From: Ectocarpus siliculosus
Lineage: Eukaryota; Sar; Phaeophyceae; Ectocarpales; Ectocarpaceae
NCBI GenBank assembly: GCA_000310025.1
Contig: FN649741.1
Span: 7,550,701-7,585,340 of the forward strand
Length of the DNA stretch: 34,640 nt
Direction: 5' to 3'
Below are positions 10,801 through 19,565 of this stretch, piece by piece; the first letter of the stretch is position 1; every line of letters starts with the position of its first letter. Under the pieces are notes generated by a model. The model made no database searches and was not told the origin of the DNA. It saw only the letters and a program-made list of their open reading frames with translations. The translations under genes were made by a program, and so were the position numbers.

Positions 10801-13800
10801 CAGTTATAAGCCACACTTCATGAAACATTTTCTGCGCAGTTTGGTTTGGAGTGACAGGATATACCCTTCGACCTACTTTCAGTGAAGAAAATCTTCTCCA
10901 TTTCCACATGTGGTCCACGACGGTGCCACAACAAACACAACAGCGGAGCGCTATGAAGCGGCGAAATATCAGACCTACTACGGTTGCGCCGCATTATGTG
11001 GCCTAGAAACAGCAGTGGCGATGGCACTAGACCTCATGCCCGATTCTTTTTTTTGGGGGGGGGGTTCTCACCCCCGTGCGATAACCTCGATACTTTTGTG
11101 ACGCGCCCTGTGCGATGAGTCGCACCTTGAACATTTTGATTTCGATGTGCCTGCCAACATGGCTGCTACTATATTCAAGCTGCACCGCCATCAAGCACCG
11201 TTGTGCTTCTGATATTCCAAGGAATAGGGAGGAGGGGAGCGGGGGTGCGCCGCTAGACCAAAACACACCTTATCTTGTAGCAACATCGCGCCAAGACCGG
11301 GCACCCTTCGTGTGGATGTACTGCACTACAGCACGGGAGCGGCAAGATAATTCGGGCGGCCGTTCGAAAGCCGCGTTTTGCGATTTGCGACAGAAAATCT
11401 GGATACGCTACGTTCTATCCACTGATGTGGAAAGACAAACAAGCAGTGTCGCATTCGGTCTGACGTGACGTAGAACAGACTTTCGGTTGATAGAGGCGTT
11501 TCGGTCGCGGGCGGGCACGGGGTGGGATGCTCGGCTTTCTATGGGGAGGTACATCAAAGAAGCACTGATTTCATAGTAGCACCGGTCTCAACAAAAGAAG
11601 GATCTTGCTGCTACTAGTGACAGTAGTGCTGCGACTTCTGTTGCGCATCCTCCGTTCATGAAGTGTTGTCTGATCGTCTGATATTTCTGTATTGCGACGA
11701 TGGCACGACACGCAACGGCGCAGCGCTAGTGATAAGGAGCAACACTGATTACACAACTACATGTACACTGTCAAGCACGTATGCTCACGTTCTCTATTTG
11801 CGCTGCTGCTGCTGCTGCTGCTGCGGCGGCGGCGGCGGCGTCTACAACTATCATACTTGATAAGCTTTATTCATATGAGGCTGCCGCAAGTCTCATACCA
11901 TATATGTCGAGATTGGATCTGACGTGAGCCACCTTCGACATCCGAAGCTCACACGTAAATATGAATCCTTGACTTGATCGCCGGCGCTCTCTTCACCCCT
12001 CGCATCCTCGGCAGTACATGCATGCTCGCTCTCTTTGACCACCGCGCTTCCCCTCCTATACTGGAGACTTTTTCGACAATATTGTTGTCTTGGCGTTACG
12101 AACCGTTCCGACCCCTCTATCCAGTGTTGTATGCATACCTTCATCTGTTGGTACTCATCTATCACTTGGCGCGGTCGAATCCGTGGTCACAGGCTAGCTT
12201 GCCCTACAATGCAATGAACCATGCCCCGAAAATACCAGGTGTCAAGCTCGTTTCTTTACGTCTCGGGCGAAGACGCGGCGAAGCAGCAGGGGTTGGTGGC
12301 CAGCAAGGGCATCACGCACATCATCAACTGCGCTGGGCCTCAGTGCCCAAACTATCTGGAATATGTGAGGAAGCTTTTTCCTGGTAACGGCGGTTGCCAG
12401 GCTCGCCCGCCTGTGTCCGATATTCGTTTCCAAGTACAGCCGTGCCCGCCTTGCGGACACGATGATTTTCAGAGGAATGGTGCCCCGCAGAGTAAATAGT
12501 CAGTATAGATGCAAGTACTTTGTTAAGTAACAAGTCCACGCCTCGACGACACTTTCGTTGGAAGGAAACCAAGGTTATGGTATGTTTGCTTGAAGCGGGG
12601 ACAAATGCTGTACAGCCGATTTCCCCCAAGAGTTGCGCCGATGTGTTCCCCGACTCCGTGAGTTCTGAATGTAGTATATCGTGAGTTTTACCTACGCAGA
12701 GAGTGTACTCGGAGATCACCCCCCTGCGTTGCTTTTTGTACGTAGGTGGCGATTGAAAGCAGGCCTTCTCAGGCTGCATCGTTAGAGACGTGTGAGATCT
12801 GTCCATCGTATTTTGCGTAGAACCCTGCCTTTTCACAGCGAGCCAACAAGATCACTTTGCGCCTACGCGAGCAGTCCCCTCCAATGTTTTGGGCATGCCG
12901 TAGGCTTGACTTGAGCGTTGCGGCACGTGGTGTTGACTTGTATCGCGTGTGGCTTGTGCTGTAGCTCCCATCAACTCGCTCTAATATCTGCTCCGTTTGC
13001 TCATCATCTCGCTCTAATTTTTGTTCCGTTTTCTGTTCTGTTTCGAACAGACTGGGCGGTTCAACTTCTTGCGGCTGAACTTCTACGACCACCGAACGGA
13101 GGACTGTGCGTGGTTCATGTACAAGGCCTTTGACTTCATGAAGGCCGCGGAGGAGCAACGAGGGAGGGTGCTAGTGCACTGCGTGCAAGGGGTTTCCAGG
13201 TGAGTTTTGGCGTTCGTTGTCGTCTGGTCTCAGAAGGGGTATCTGTAGGGACGGCCGGAGGGGGATGTGATTTGTTCTGTTCCCGCAAAAAAATTGAGGA
13301 ATTTTGCGGTTTGGTCGATAACGGACTTTTGTTGGTTGAAAGCAGCAGCAGCAGCGGCAATACACGCAAGCGCGATGTTGAGTGCGTGGTTACGCTTGTC
13401 GTTGCGACCACGGTACCATGGTCATGAGACGTGACTGTCATGTCTCTTACACGAGCGTTCGCCTCTCTTCCCTCCCGCCCAGGTCGTGCACGCTGGCGAT
13501 CGCGTGGCTGATGCTCACGAAGGGGGTAGACTACGACGAGGCGTACCTGAGGGTGCGCCAGGGCAGGCCGATCTGCGCGCCCAACACGGGCTTCATCTGC
13601 AGCCTCCTAGAGTGGCAGCGAAGAAGGCAGCAGGTGATTGTTTTTTCTTTTGAATTTTCCGCGCTAACCGGCTGACCAATGAAAAGACGTCAGTCTCAGT
13701 GCAGTTGAAAACACAAAAACACTTCTATCTGCCATGAACTGGGACCCCGTAAGGAGGCAGCATGGAGAAGGGTAAACTATCCTTCGGATCAAAGACAGAA

Positions 13801-16800
13801 ACGGTAGCAAGAGAAGAGAACTGCACGCGTCTACCAAGGCTATTACCTTGTACTCGAGTTCGTTAAGGAGTACTTTCACCATTATGCTCCTTGTTTTCGC
13901 TCCCATTTTCTGATCATCATGTTGATAACAATCTCTTGACAGTTCTTCCCTAACCCTGCGTCTTTTTGTTTTGAGGAAGGTCACTTGGCTCAAACCCTTT
14001 GCTCTCTTCCACCCCTCCATAGTTTCCTCCTCCATTGTCGTCTTCGTCCTCCTTTCTTCCCTTTCCCTTTCCTTCGTCTCCGTCACTCCCAAAAGAATTG
14101 CCCTCATTTCTATCGTTGTCGCAGAGATCCCAACCGATTGCGCCCTGGTGGAAGTTGGTCGATCTAGGTAGCCTCATCCGACGTTTGAACACCCCCGTCT
14201 TGGACAGGGGTGTCAGCGTGTGTGTATGTGTGTTGTGTGGTCCTTTGATTTGCGTCGATTGCGCTAGCCGGCTGACCAATGAAAACGCGTGTCTTACAGC
14301 GGAATAGAGAACACGGGCACAATTTCTACTGTGCGTTGTGTACTTCGTTATTCCGCATAGATGCGATCACCGACTGACCGATGATGACACGACTTGAGTG
14401 CTTATCCCGATATAGAACGCGAACACGGTTTTCATTAGTAGTCATCGGGCTTCCCCGGCAGGGGAGGCGCGCGCCTGGGTGTGTACGTGTGGGTGGGTGT
14501 TTTCATTCTTGCAAGTAGTTCACGGTAGTTCCGCATCTCTGTGTTTCACATTACACAGGGAGGGTTGAGGGGCTGGAGTGGGCGACCTCGCTCCACACTC
14601 CACACTCTTGAGGGCAAAATCGATGCCACTGATGTTTTCGGGAGGTCGTTCGTTGGCGACGATTAGTGTTGTGTGGCGAGAGGTGGAAGCTAGTCGAGCA
14701 GAATCTTCTCTCAAGCTGGAACGCGTCAGGTTTCCCTGACTTGTGTCCCCCTTCAAATGGGCGCGGATTATGTACCTGGATGTCTTTCGAAGGCAATAAG
14801 CGCGACTTACACCCCTTCCCAAGCCCCCTCTGAAGCCTTCGAGACCATTCTCTGTGCTTGCTTCTCCCTCTTTCCACGTACGCCATTCGGTTCATGGTTA
14901 CACCTTCCCCCCCGCCCGACCAATGTTTTTGCTCGCGCACGTACCCCTCTTCATCCAAGTGTGTTTCATCCTTGCTCTGTCTGTCTCTCCCTCCTTCTCT
15001 TTGTTACACTCACTCACACTCTCTCCCTCTCCTTTTCTCTCTCCCTTGTCCTCTCTCTCGGCAGCCGCCCTCTTCGCCGTTGCTCTACCGGACGGCGTGG
15101 CACGTACCCCTCTTCCCGAACGACCTTGTCCTCAAGATCTGCATCCACGAGAGCGACCGAACGAACGTCAAAGCCACCCTGGCGGCTCTCGACTCCCGCG
15201 GCTGCTACCTTCTCGTCGTCCCGGCCACCGCCGGCGGCGGCGGCGGGGGGAGGGCAAAGGCGACAGTCAGCATGGGAGTGATCCCGTCCAGAATCCGAGG
15301 AGGCTTCGCCCCTTCCTGTTCCTCGACCAGGCAGATACGAACCGGAGGGTTCGGGTTGCCCACCCCGCCCTCGCGCACCCCAAAGGCCAACAACAAGCGC
15401 GGCAGTAGCTTCGGAGTCTCCGTTGCCCCCCGTTGCCGCTACCCGCTGCCGCTGCGCGGCAGCGAGTACTGACCATCCTCGNNNNNNNNNNNNNNNNNNN
15501 NNNNNNNNNNNNNNNNNNNNNNNNNNNNNNNNNNNNNNNNNNNNNNNNNNNNNNNNNNNNNNNNNNNNNNNNNNNNNNNNNCCGCTGCGCGGCCGCACGC
15601 GCTGTCCCTCGCCACCCGGTCCGTCTCCCTCAGCCGCCTGTCGACCCCGTCCCCCGCGGCGGCGAGGGCGAGGGCGGCGGCGGCGGCGGCGGTGATCGCG
15701 AACGCTAAGGCGGTGGCGGCGGTAGCGGCGGCGAAGGAGGCGCAGGCGGTGGCGGCGGCGGCATCGGCGGAGGAGGCGGTGATGGTGGCGAAGGCCGTCG
15801 AGGACCGGCGTCTCTGTGCCGTGGACGTGGCGAGAGTCGGAGGTCTCGGCGAGAGGCGCGCCCAAGGCTAGGCTCTGGACGGAGACGTCCCCGCTGCGAG
15901 TGACGAAGACGGCGGGGACGGCGGGGGGGGGGGCTAGTAGTGGTAGAATTTTGCCAGAGGCGGCCGCGATTAGGCCTTCTTCTGCGCCCGAGGTGTCGCA
16001 GCGACCAGCGGCGGCCGGCGGCGGGGCTCGGGGGGGGGGGGAGGAGGAGGGCGGGGTGTACGTGTACGTGTGGAAGGGGGCGCAGAGCAATGGTGAGTGT
16101 GGAATTCGGGCCTGGGGCGGGGGGGTACCTTTTTTTTCTGTCGTGTTTTGTTTGGTGAAGTTCCTGAGTGTACATTTCGGTAAAAGTTTGCTTGCTCTTG
16201 CGGTTTGATTGTTGAATGTTGTGGTTTTGTGGCAATTTTTTTACGGTAGGACACTGATGTCCTCGTCACCTCCAAAGTAAGCTTCTCTACGACACCTTTA
16301 TGCAAGAGACCCTTGACAATGCTTGACGCACGCCCTCGCCCGTGCGTTGTCGACCACATCACGATGACCCGCTTATCCATATCTCGTGGCTTTCCTGGCG
16401 TGGCAGCACAAATGCTCGAGCTGGCGAAGGAAGGTGCGCGGTGGCTGCGCGACTACGAAGGGTGGGGGGTGGGGTCGAACGCGCCGGTGGTGGAAGAGGG
16501 GCAGGAGCCACACGAAGTGCTGCGACATCTGGACCAGGCGGGCGGTGAAGCAAGAGAGGTGCGTTTAGTAGAGCTCGGAACAGACAGCTTACTCATGTTT
16601 GATTGTTTCGGGCGTTTTGTTCGTTCATCGCCTATCGTCCGCGTTTATTGTAGAGCGATGCGCGGGGGGCTGCGATATGCAGCGTTCCCATCCGCGTGGT
16701 AATAAGAAGGGTGCTCGCGGTTGTGGCTGGCGGCTCAGGTAGCGGAGAAGAGATGGAAGGCATGAGGGGTGCCCACGTGTCCAGTGCTGCTGTGCGGTCT

Positions 16801-19565
16801 TCCCTGTTGTGAACTATACGGGTTTCTGCTGTTGTCGATGGCCCAACGAGTGTTTTTTCCGGGAGTTTTGGTTCAATCTAGGGATGTATTCGCATCCGAA
16901 GTCGGGGTGAAGACGATGCTGTTGAGCACAACTCGCAGATATCAGAGATCACATGGGAGATCAGTCTCGCGTTAGACTGAAGTCTATGTGGAAGTACTAT
17001 TAGCATGCATTTTTCAGTGTGATGAGGCGTTTAGTTTGTTGTGGTGCTTCTTACGGTGATGATGGTCCCTTGTTGGTCACCCCATCCTCATCTGCGTTGC
17101 AACCCCCCCCCCTGCTGCCGTAATACAGCCTCCGGTCTACGGAGATCTCGTTTCGCCGTCGCCGCCACCAACAGCTGCAAGAACCAGCCACAGCCACTCC
17201 TCGTTCATGCCGTGTCCAACGCCTTCACACGGCGGCGGCGGCGGAATGATGATGGGAAGGAGCGCCCCGATGCTCTCGCCGGCAGAGACCCCGACTCTGT
17301 CGCCCGCAGGACCGAGCCCTTCCCCCGGAGGGGTTAGCCTCTCGCCCTCTCCCTACGGCAGCACCGGTGTCTCCCCCGCGGGGGCTTCGCGGTTCGGTTC
17401 GGCCTACGGGGGGGGAGGGGGTCCGACGATCTCGCCATCCGGATCGACCACCGTTTCTCCGGCACCAGGGCATCACAGGCTCAGCGCCGGGGGCGGCGGC
17501 GGCGGGGGGGGGGGCGGGGGGTACCGGGGTTATGGGGGGGGGGACAACAACCTGGCGAGAAGCTCCATGGGTTCCGCGACCCAAATGGGCCAGGACGATT
17601 ATGACGATTACCATTACCGAAGACGAAGAGAGGCTTGCGATGGGGCTGTCTCCTTTGAGCGAGGGTCGTCCGTCTTCGCTGGGCGTCGGGGTGCGGGGGG
17701 GAGGGAGAGGGCGCGACGCCAGTGTCCCCCGGCTGTTTGAGCTCTCCGACGAGCTCGGGCTGGGGCACGGGGCTAGCGGGATGCGGTGGAGCCAGCTGTC
17801 GATTTTTGACGATCAGGTGGGCTGTTTGGTGGGTCTTGTCTCTTTCCTCGGCGTTGCTGTGGAGCAGTTATGGCGGTATTGCTTTGATTGGAAACGCGAG
17901 GTGCCACATGTTATGTATGGGTGGGCCGCGCTTACCGGCTGACCAGTTGAGTGAAGTCGGTTTCATTGAAATATGTCGGTTTCAGCAGGACGAAAAACGT
18001 GCATGAAGAGTTTTTCTCATCTGCGGGGCTCCCTGACAAGGGGCGCCATGAAGGAGACTGGGCACAAAATTCTATTCTGCGGATGTGTCTGTAGGTGTGC
18101 ACGTATGGGTGTGGATTTCTTCTTTTTTTCGTGAAGAACATCGAGGCGTCTATCCGGCTGACCGAGGAAAACGGTCGGTCTTTTTTTGACAAACACACCC
18201 GATCACGTTTTGCTCGGGGTGGAGCATGTCCGCCGGTGCCTACATCCACTGATTTACGCTTGGATTGCGGTTGGTTGATTCTACCCCTCGCTTGTCGACA
18301 CAGCTTCTTAATAGCTATCGTGGCTGTCACCACTTCGCGTTGCATCCCCTTTCCTTAGCGCGTTGCGTGGGCCCCTTTACGTCATGTGAAACCAAGCTCA
18401 ACATGCTCTGGCCCCACTTCACAAGACATGCACGATTCGGAGACTTTACCCATGTATAGGACGGTGTGTATTGATTTTTTTTTGTTTTAACCCCCTCCCC
18501 AACTCGCGTCCTCTCTCGCCTCTGACGGACGTCTTAGGATCTGTTGCCGCAGTGCTGCTTCCTGCTAGTGACTCCCGGCAAGCCAAGCTTCCTGTGGATC
18601 GGAGAGGCCTTCGCTGCGGGTCTTGTGCAGGTGACAGATGGAATGCTGCGACTGGGAGACAGACAAATACACATGCCCTCGTATCTGAGGCTGAGATTTG
18701 CTACGTCCAACAAACTTTCCGCTACCAATCACCTTGCACGAAGATCTTTTTTGCTACAGGTTGACTCAAGCTTGCAGACGTGTTATTGATGTGCTTGGAG
18801 GCGTGGCGGTAGTTGCCTAGTTGACACCTATAGTATGGCATTCTCACCCTCCTGACACTAACCCTGAGTCGGTTGAATCGTTGCCATCCGCACTTGGAGG
18901 TGGTGAGTAAATAAGTAAATACTTTCACGACCGCCTTGGTGCGTGGTGGCTGGTGGCGCTGACGGTGCCTGTTGTTGTGTCTTGAGGTGGGCGGGTGCAG
19001 CGCAAAACGTTCTGGACGTCCTTTGTCAAGGTGGCATGAATGAACGCCAATACCTGTGAACAGAAGGAATCGTTCTCGATGGAGACGTGCGAAGGTGATG
19101 TCCTCGCACATGTAAATAGTTGTCTTCATCTCCTCATTTGAATCTTGTCGTCCCTGTCACCCTTCAAAACCTTATCCAACCGCGAAATGAAGACATGCAC
19201 CCACCGTCTCGACGAAGCTACCATCGACCTTTTCCTCAAAAACCCGGCATCCTTCACGCCTGCCCCCGCATCGCTCGACACATGTGAATAGTAATTATGT
19301 ATCGTTAGACAACAACGACCCCCAAGTTAGAACCTCGCCAAAACACACCACTCGCACGAAACAAAATCCCCCACCACTACCCCAGGTTGTGAGCTCGCTG
19401 GAGGAGCTGCAGGAGCTGGCCAGAGACATCGCCGTGAAGGACGCGAGGAGACTATCGGACCGGACACTTCCCCTACCCTCGGACGTGGAGACGGCGGTGA
19501 TCGTTCCTGGAGACGGCAACGAGCCTCCGGAGTGGTGGTCCGCATTCGAGAGCGGGTACACATAG
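7392..19565 (+). CDS. MKP1-like dual-specificity MAP-kinase phosphatase with two gelsolin-like modules
   Basis: Nine exons: 7392-7859, 12239-12364, 13051-13199, 13483-13633, 15065-16092 (contains the N gap), 16407-16558, 17129-17816, 18538-18630, 19386-19565 (TAG). Donor and acceptor phases agree at every junction. The order is: low-complexity N-terminus with an Ala run; KLEKYRYECSEV leading into the DSP fold; candidate general acid Asp211 (NFYDHRTED); P-loop HCVQGVSRS with nucleophile Cys242 and Arg248; gelsolin-like module 1; a Ser/Pro/Gly linker; gelsolin-like module 2. This is the architecture of plant MKP1, which dephosphorylates Thr/Tyr of activated MAP kinases in stress signalling. The start is the first ATG; GTG at 7332 is in frame but unlikely. 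Exon 5 has in-frame stops around the gap and exon 7 is 3n+1 long. Both fall in low-complexity DNA, so I treat them as assembly faults or missed microintrons rather than a dead gene. Substrate is inferred. Confidence 0.88.
7860..12238 (+). other. Intron 1 of the phosphatase gene (about 4.4 kb)
   Basis: Bounded by GTGGGT at 7860 and ACCAG at 12234-12238; the flanking exons join in frame as CSE|VSSSFLYVSG. No internal exon is needed, because the alignment with plant MKP1 is continuous across the junction. Inside are a (GCT)n/(GGC)n microsatellite at 11802-11840, a run of G at 11054-11063, and a 202-codon minus-strand open frame (9978-10586) without recognisable motifs. No transposase or reverse transcriptase motif was found. 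Confidence 0.7.
11802..11840. repeat. (GCT)n(GGC)n microsatellite
   Basis: Seven to eight GCT/CTG units pass directly into five to six GGC units, inside intron 1 of the phosphatase gene. Confidence 0.95.
12239..13633 (+). other. DSP catalytic core, exons 2-4 (12239-12364, 13051-13199, 13483-13633)
   Basis: Exon 2 encodes FLYVSGEDAAKQQ and GITHIINCAGPQCPNY, the first strands of the DSP fold. Exon 3 gives LNFYDHRTED, a helix, and VLVHCVQGVS. Exon 4 completes the P-loop Arg-Ser and encodes AIAWLMLTKG, the helix with YLRVRQGRPICAPNTGF, and ends RRRQQ. All residues expected for catalysis (Asp, Cys, Arg, Ser after Arg) are present, so the enzyme should be active. The exon 3 donor splits the Arg codon (AG|G) of the P-loop. 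Confidence 0.92.
13634..15064 (+). other. Intron 4 of the phosphatase gene, carrying three copies of an intronic repeat motif
   Basis: The donor is GTGATT at 13634. The acceptor CAG at 15062-15064 follows a very long pyrimidine tract (about 14960-15060). Copies of CCGGCTGACCAATGAAAA-like sequence start at 13668 and 14268, with a divergent copy near 14369. G/C hairpins followed by GTGTGTATGTGTG-like sequence lie at 14188-14230 and 14447-14500. No coding sequence is seen. Confidence 0.7.
13661..14385 (+). repeat. Intronic repeat family, three copies (13661-13735, 14261-14335, 14364-14440)
   Basis: The core words GCGCTAACCGGCTGACCAAT and GCGCTAGCCGGCTGACCAAT are followed by GAAAA and then loosely matching sequence ending in AGAACACGGGCAC- or AAACACAAAAACAC-like words for about 70 bases. 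The third copy (ACCGACTGACCGATGATGAC) is more diverged. Related copies lie in intron 7 at 17928 and 18151. Confidence 0.7.
15065..16558 (+). other. Gelsolin-like module 1 (exons 5-6) interrupted by low-complexity DNA and a gap
   Basis: Exon 5 opens in phase with PPSSPLLYRTAWH, LVLKICIHESDR and ALDSRGCYLLVVPAT, matching the start of the gelsolin-like domain after the DSP core of plant MKP1. The strand VYVYVWKGAQSN appears only at 16057-16091. Between them lie Gly/Ala-rich sequence, an in-frame TGA at 15470, the N gap, and a frame change required between about 15783 and 15868. Exon 6 (16407-16558) joins in phase 1 and gives AQMLELAKEGARWLRDYEG and VVEEGQEPHEVLRHL, the closing helix and EGxEP motif. 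Confidence 0.8.
15482..15581. other. Assembly gap (100 N)
   Basis: One hundred N lie inside exon 5 of the phosphatase. The same word CCGCTGCGCGGC occurs just left of the gap (about 15449-15460) and just right of it (15582-15593), so the contig ends may partly duplicate each other. Confidence 0.98.
17129..17816 (+). other. Exon 7 of the phosphatase: Ser/Pro/Gly linker and start of gelsolin-like module 2
   Basis: From the acceptor CAG at 17126-17128, the frame encodes PPVYGDLVSPSPP and then repeated LSPAETPTLSPAGPSPSPGG-like sequence. Many SP and TP pairs could be proline-directed (MAPK-type) phosphorylation sites. A glycine run follows. The last part, PRLFELSDELG ... RWSQLSIFDDQ, matches the 'PkLy.vSD' opening of a gelsolin repeat but is in another frame. 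The exon is 3n+1 bases long; runs of G at about 17504-17521 and 17532-17541 are likely places for a one-base error. The donor is GTGGGC at 17817. Confidence 0.78.
17817..18537 (+). other. Intron 7 of the phosphatase gene with two copies of the intronic motif
   Basis: Bounded by GTGGGC and a CTTAG acceptor. Copies of the CCGGCTGACC motif begin at 17934 (within CGCTTACCGGCTGACCAGTT) and 18153 (ATCCGGCTGACCGAGGAAAA). Sequence at 18059-18098 (GGGCACAAAATTCTATTCTG) resembles the tail of the intron 4 copy (14315-14335). Confidence 0.65.
18538..19565 (+). other. Gelsolin-like module 2, exons 8-9 (18538-18630, 19386-19565)
   Basis: Exon 8 is exactly 31 codons and encodes DLLPQCCFLLVTPGKPSFLW followed by IGE, the central 'D.....CFlLd.....iFvWiG' strands of a gelsolin repeat. 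Exon 9 encodes SLEELQELARDIAVKDARRL, the module helix, then VIVPGDGNEPPEWWSAFESG, the EGxEPxxFWxxF closing motif, and ends at TAG 19563-19565. All junctions are phase 0. Confidence 0.85.

Noticed and set aside
12365-12499. Read-through of phosphatase exon 2 beyond GTGAGG
   Set aside because: Splicing at 12365 joins in phase to exon 3 and restores the DSP fold with its candidate general-acid Asp. Read-through has no similarity and stops.
15014-16090. Long minus-strand open frame (358 codons) antisense to phosphatase exon 5
   Set aside because: It spans the N gap, is almost entirely Arg/Pro/Gly-rich low complexity, and the plus strand carries the splice-supported MKP1 frame.
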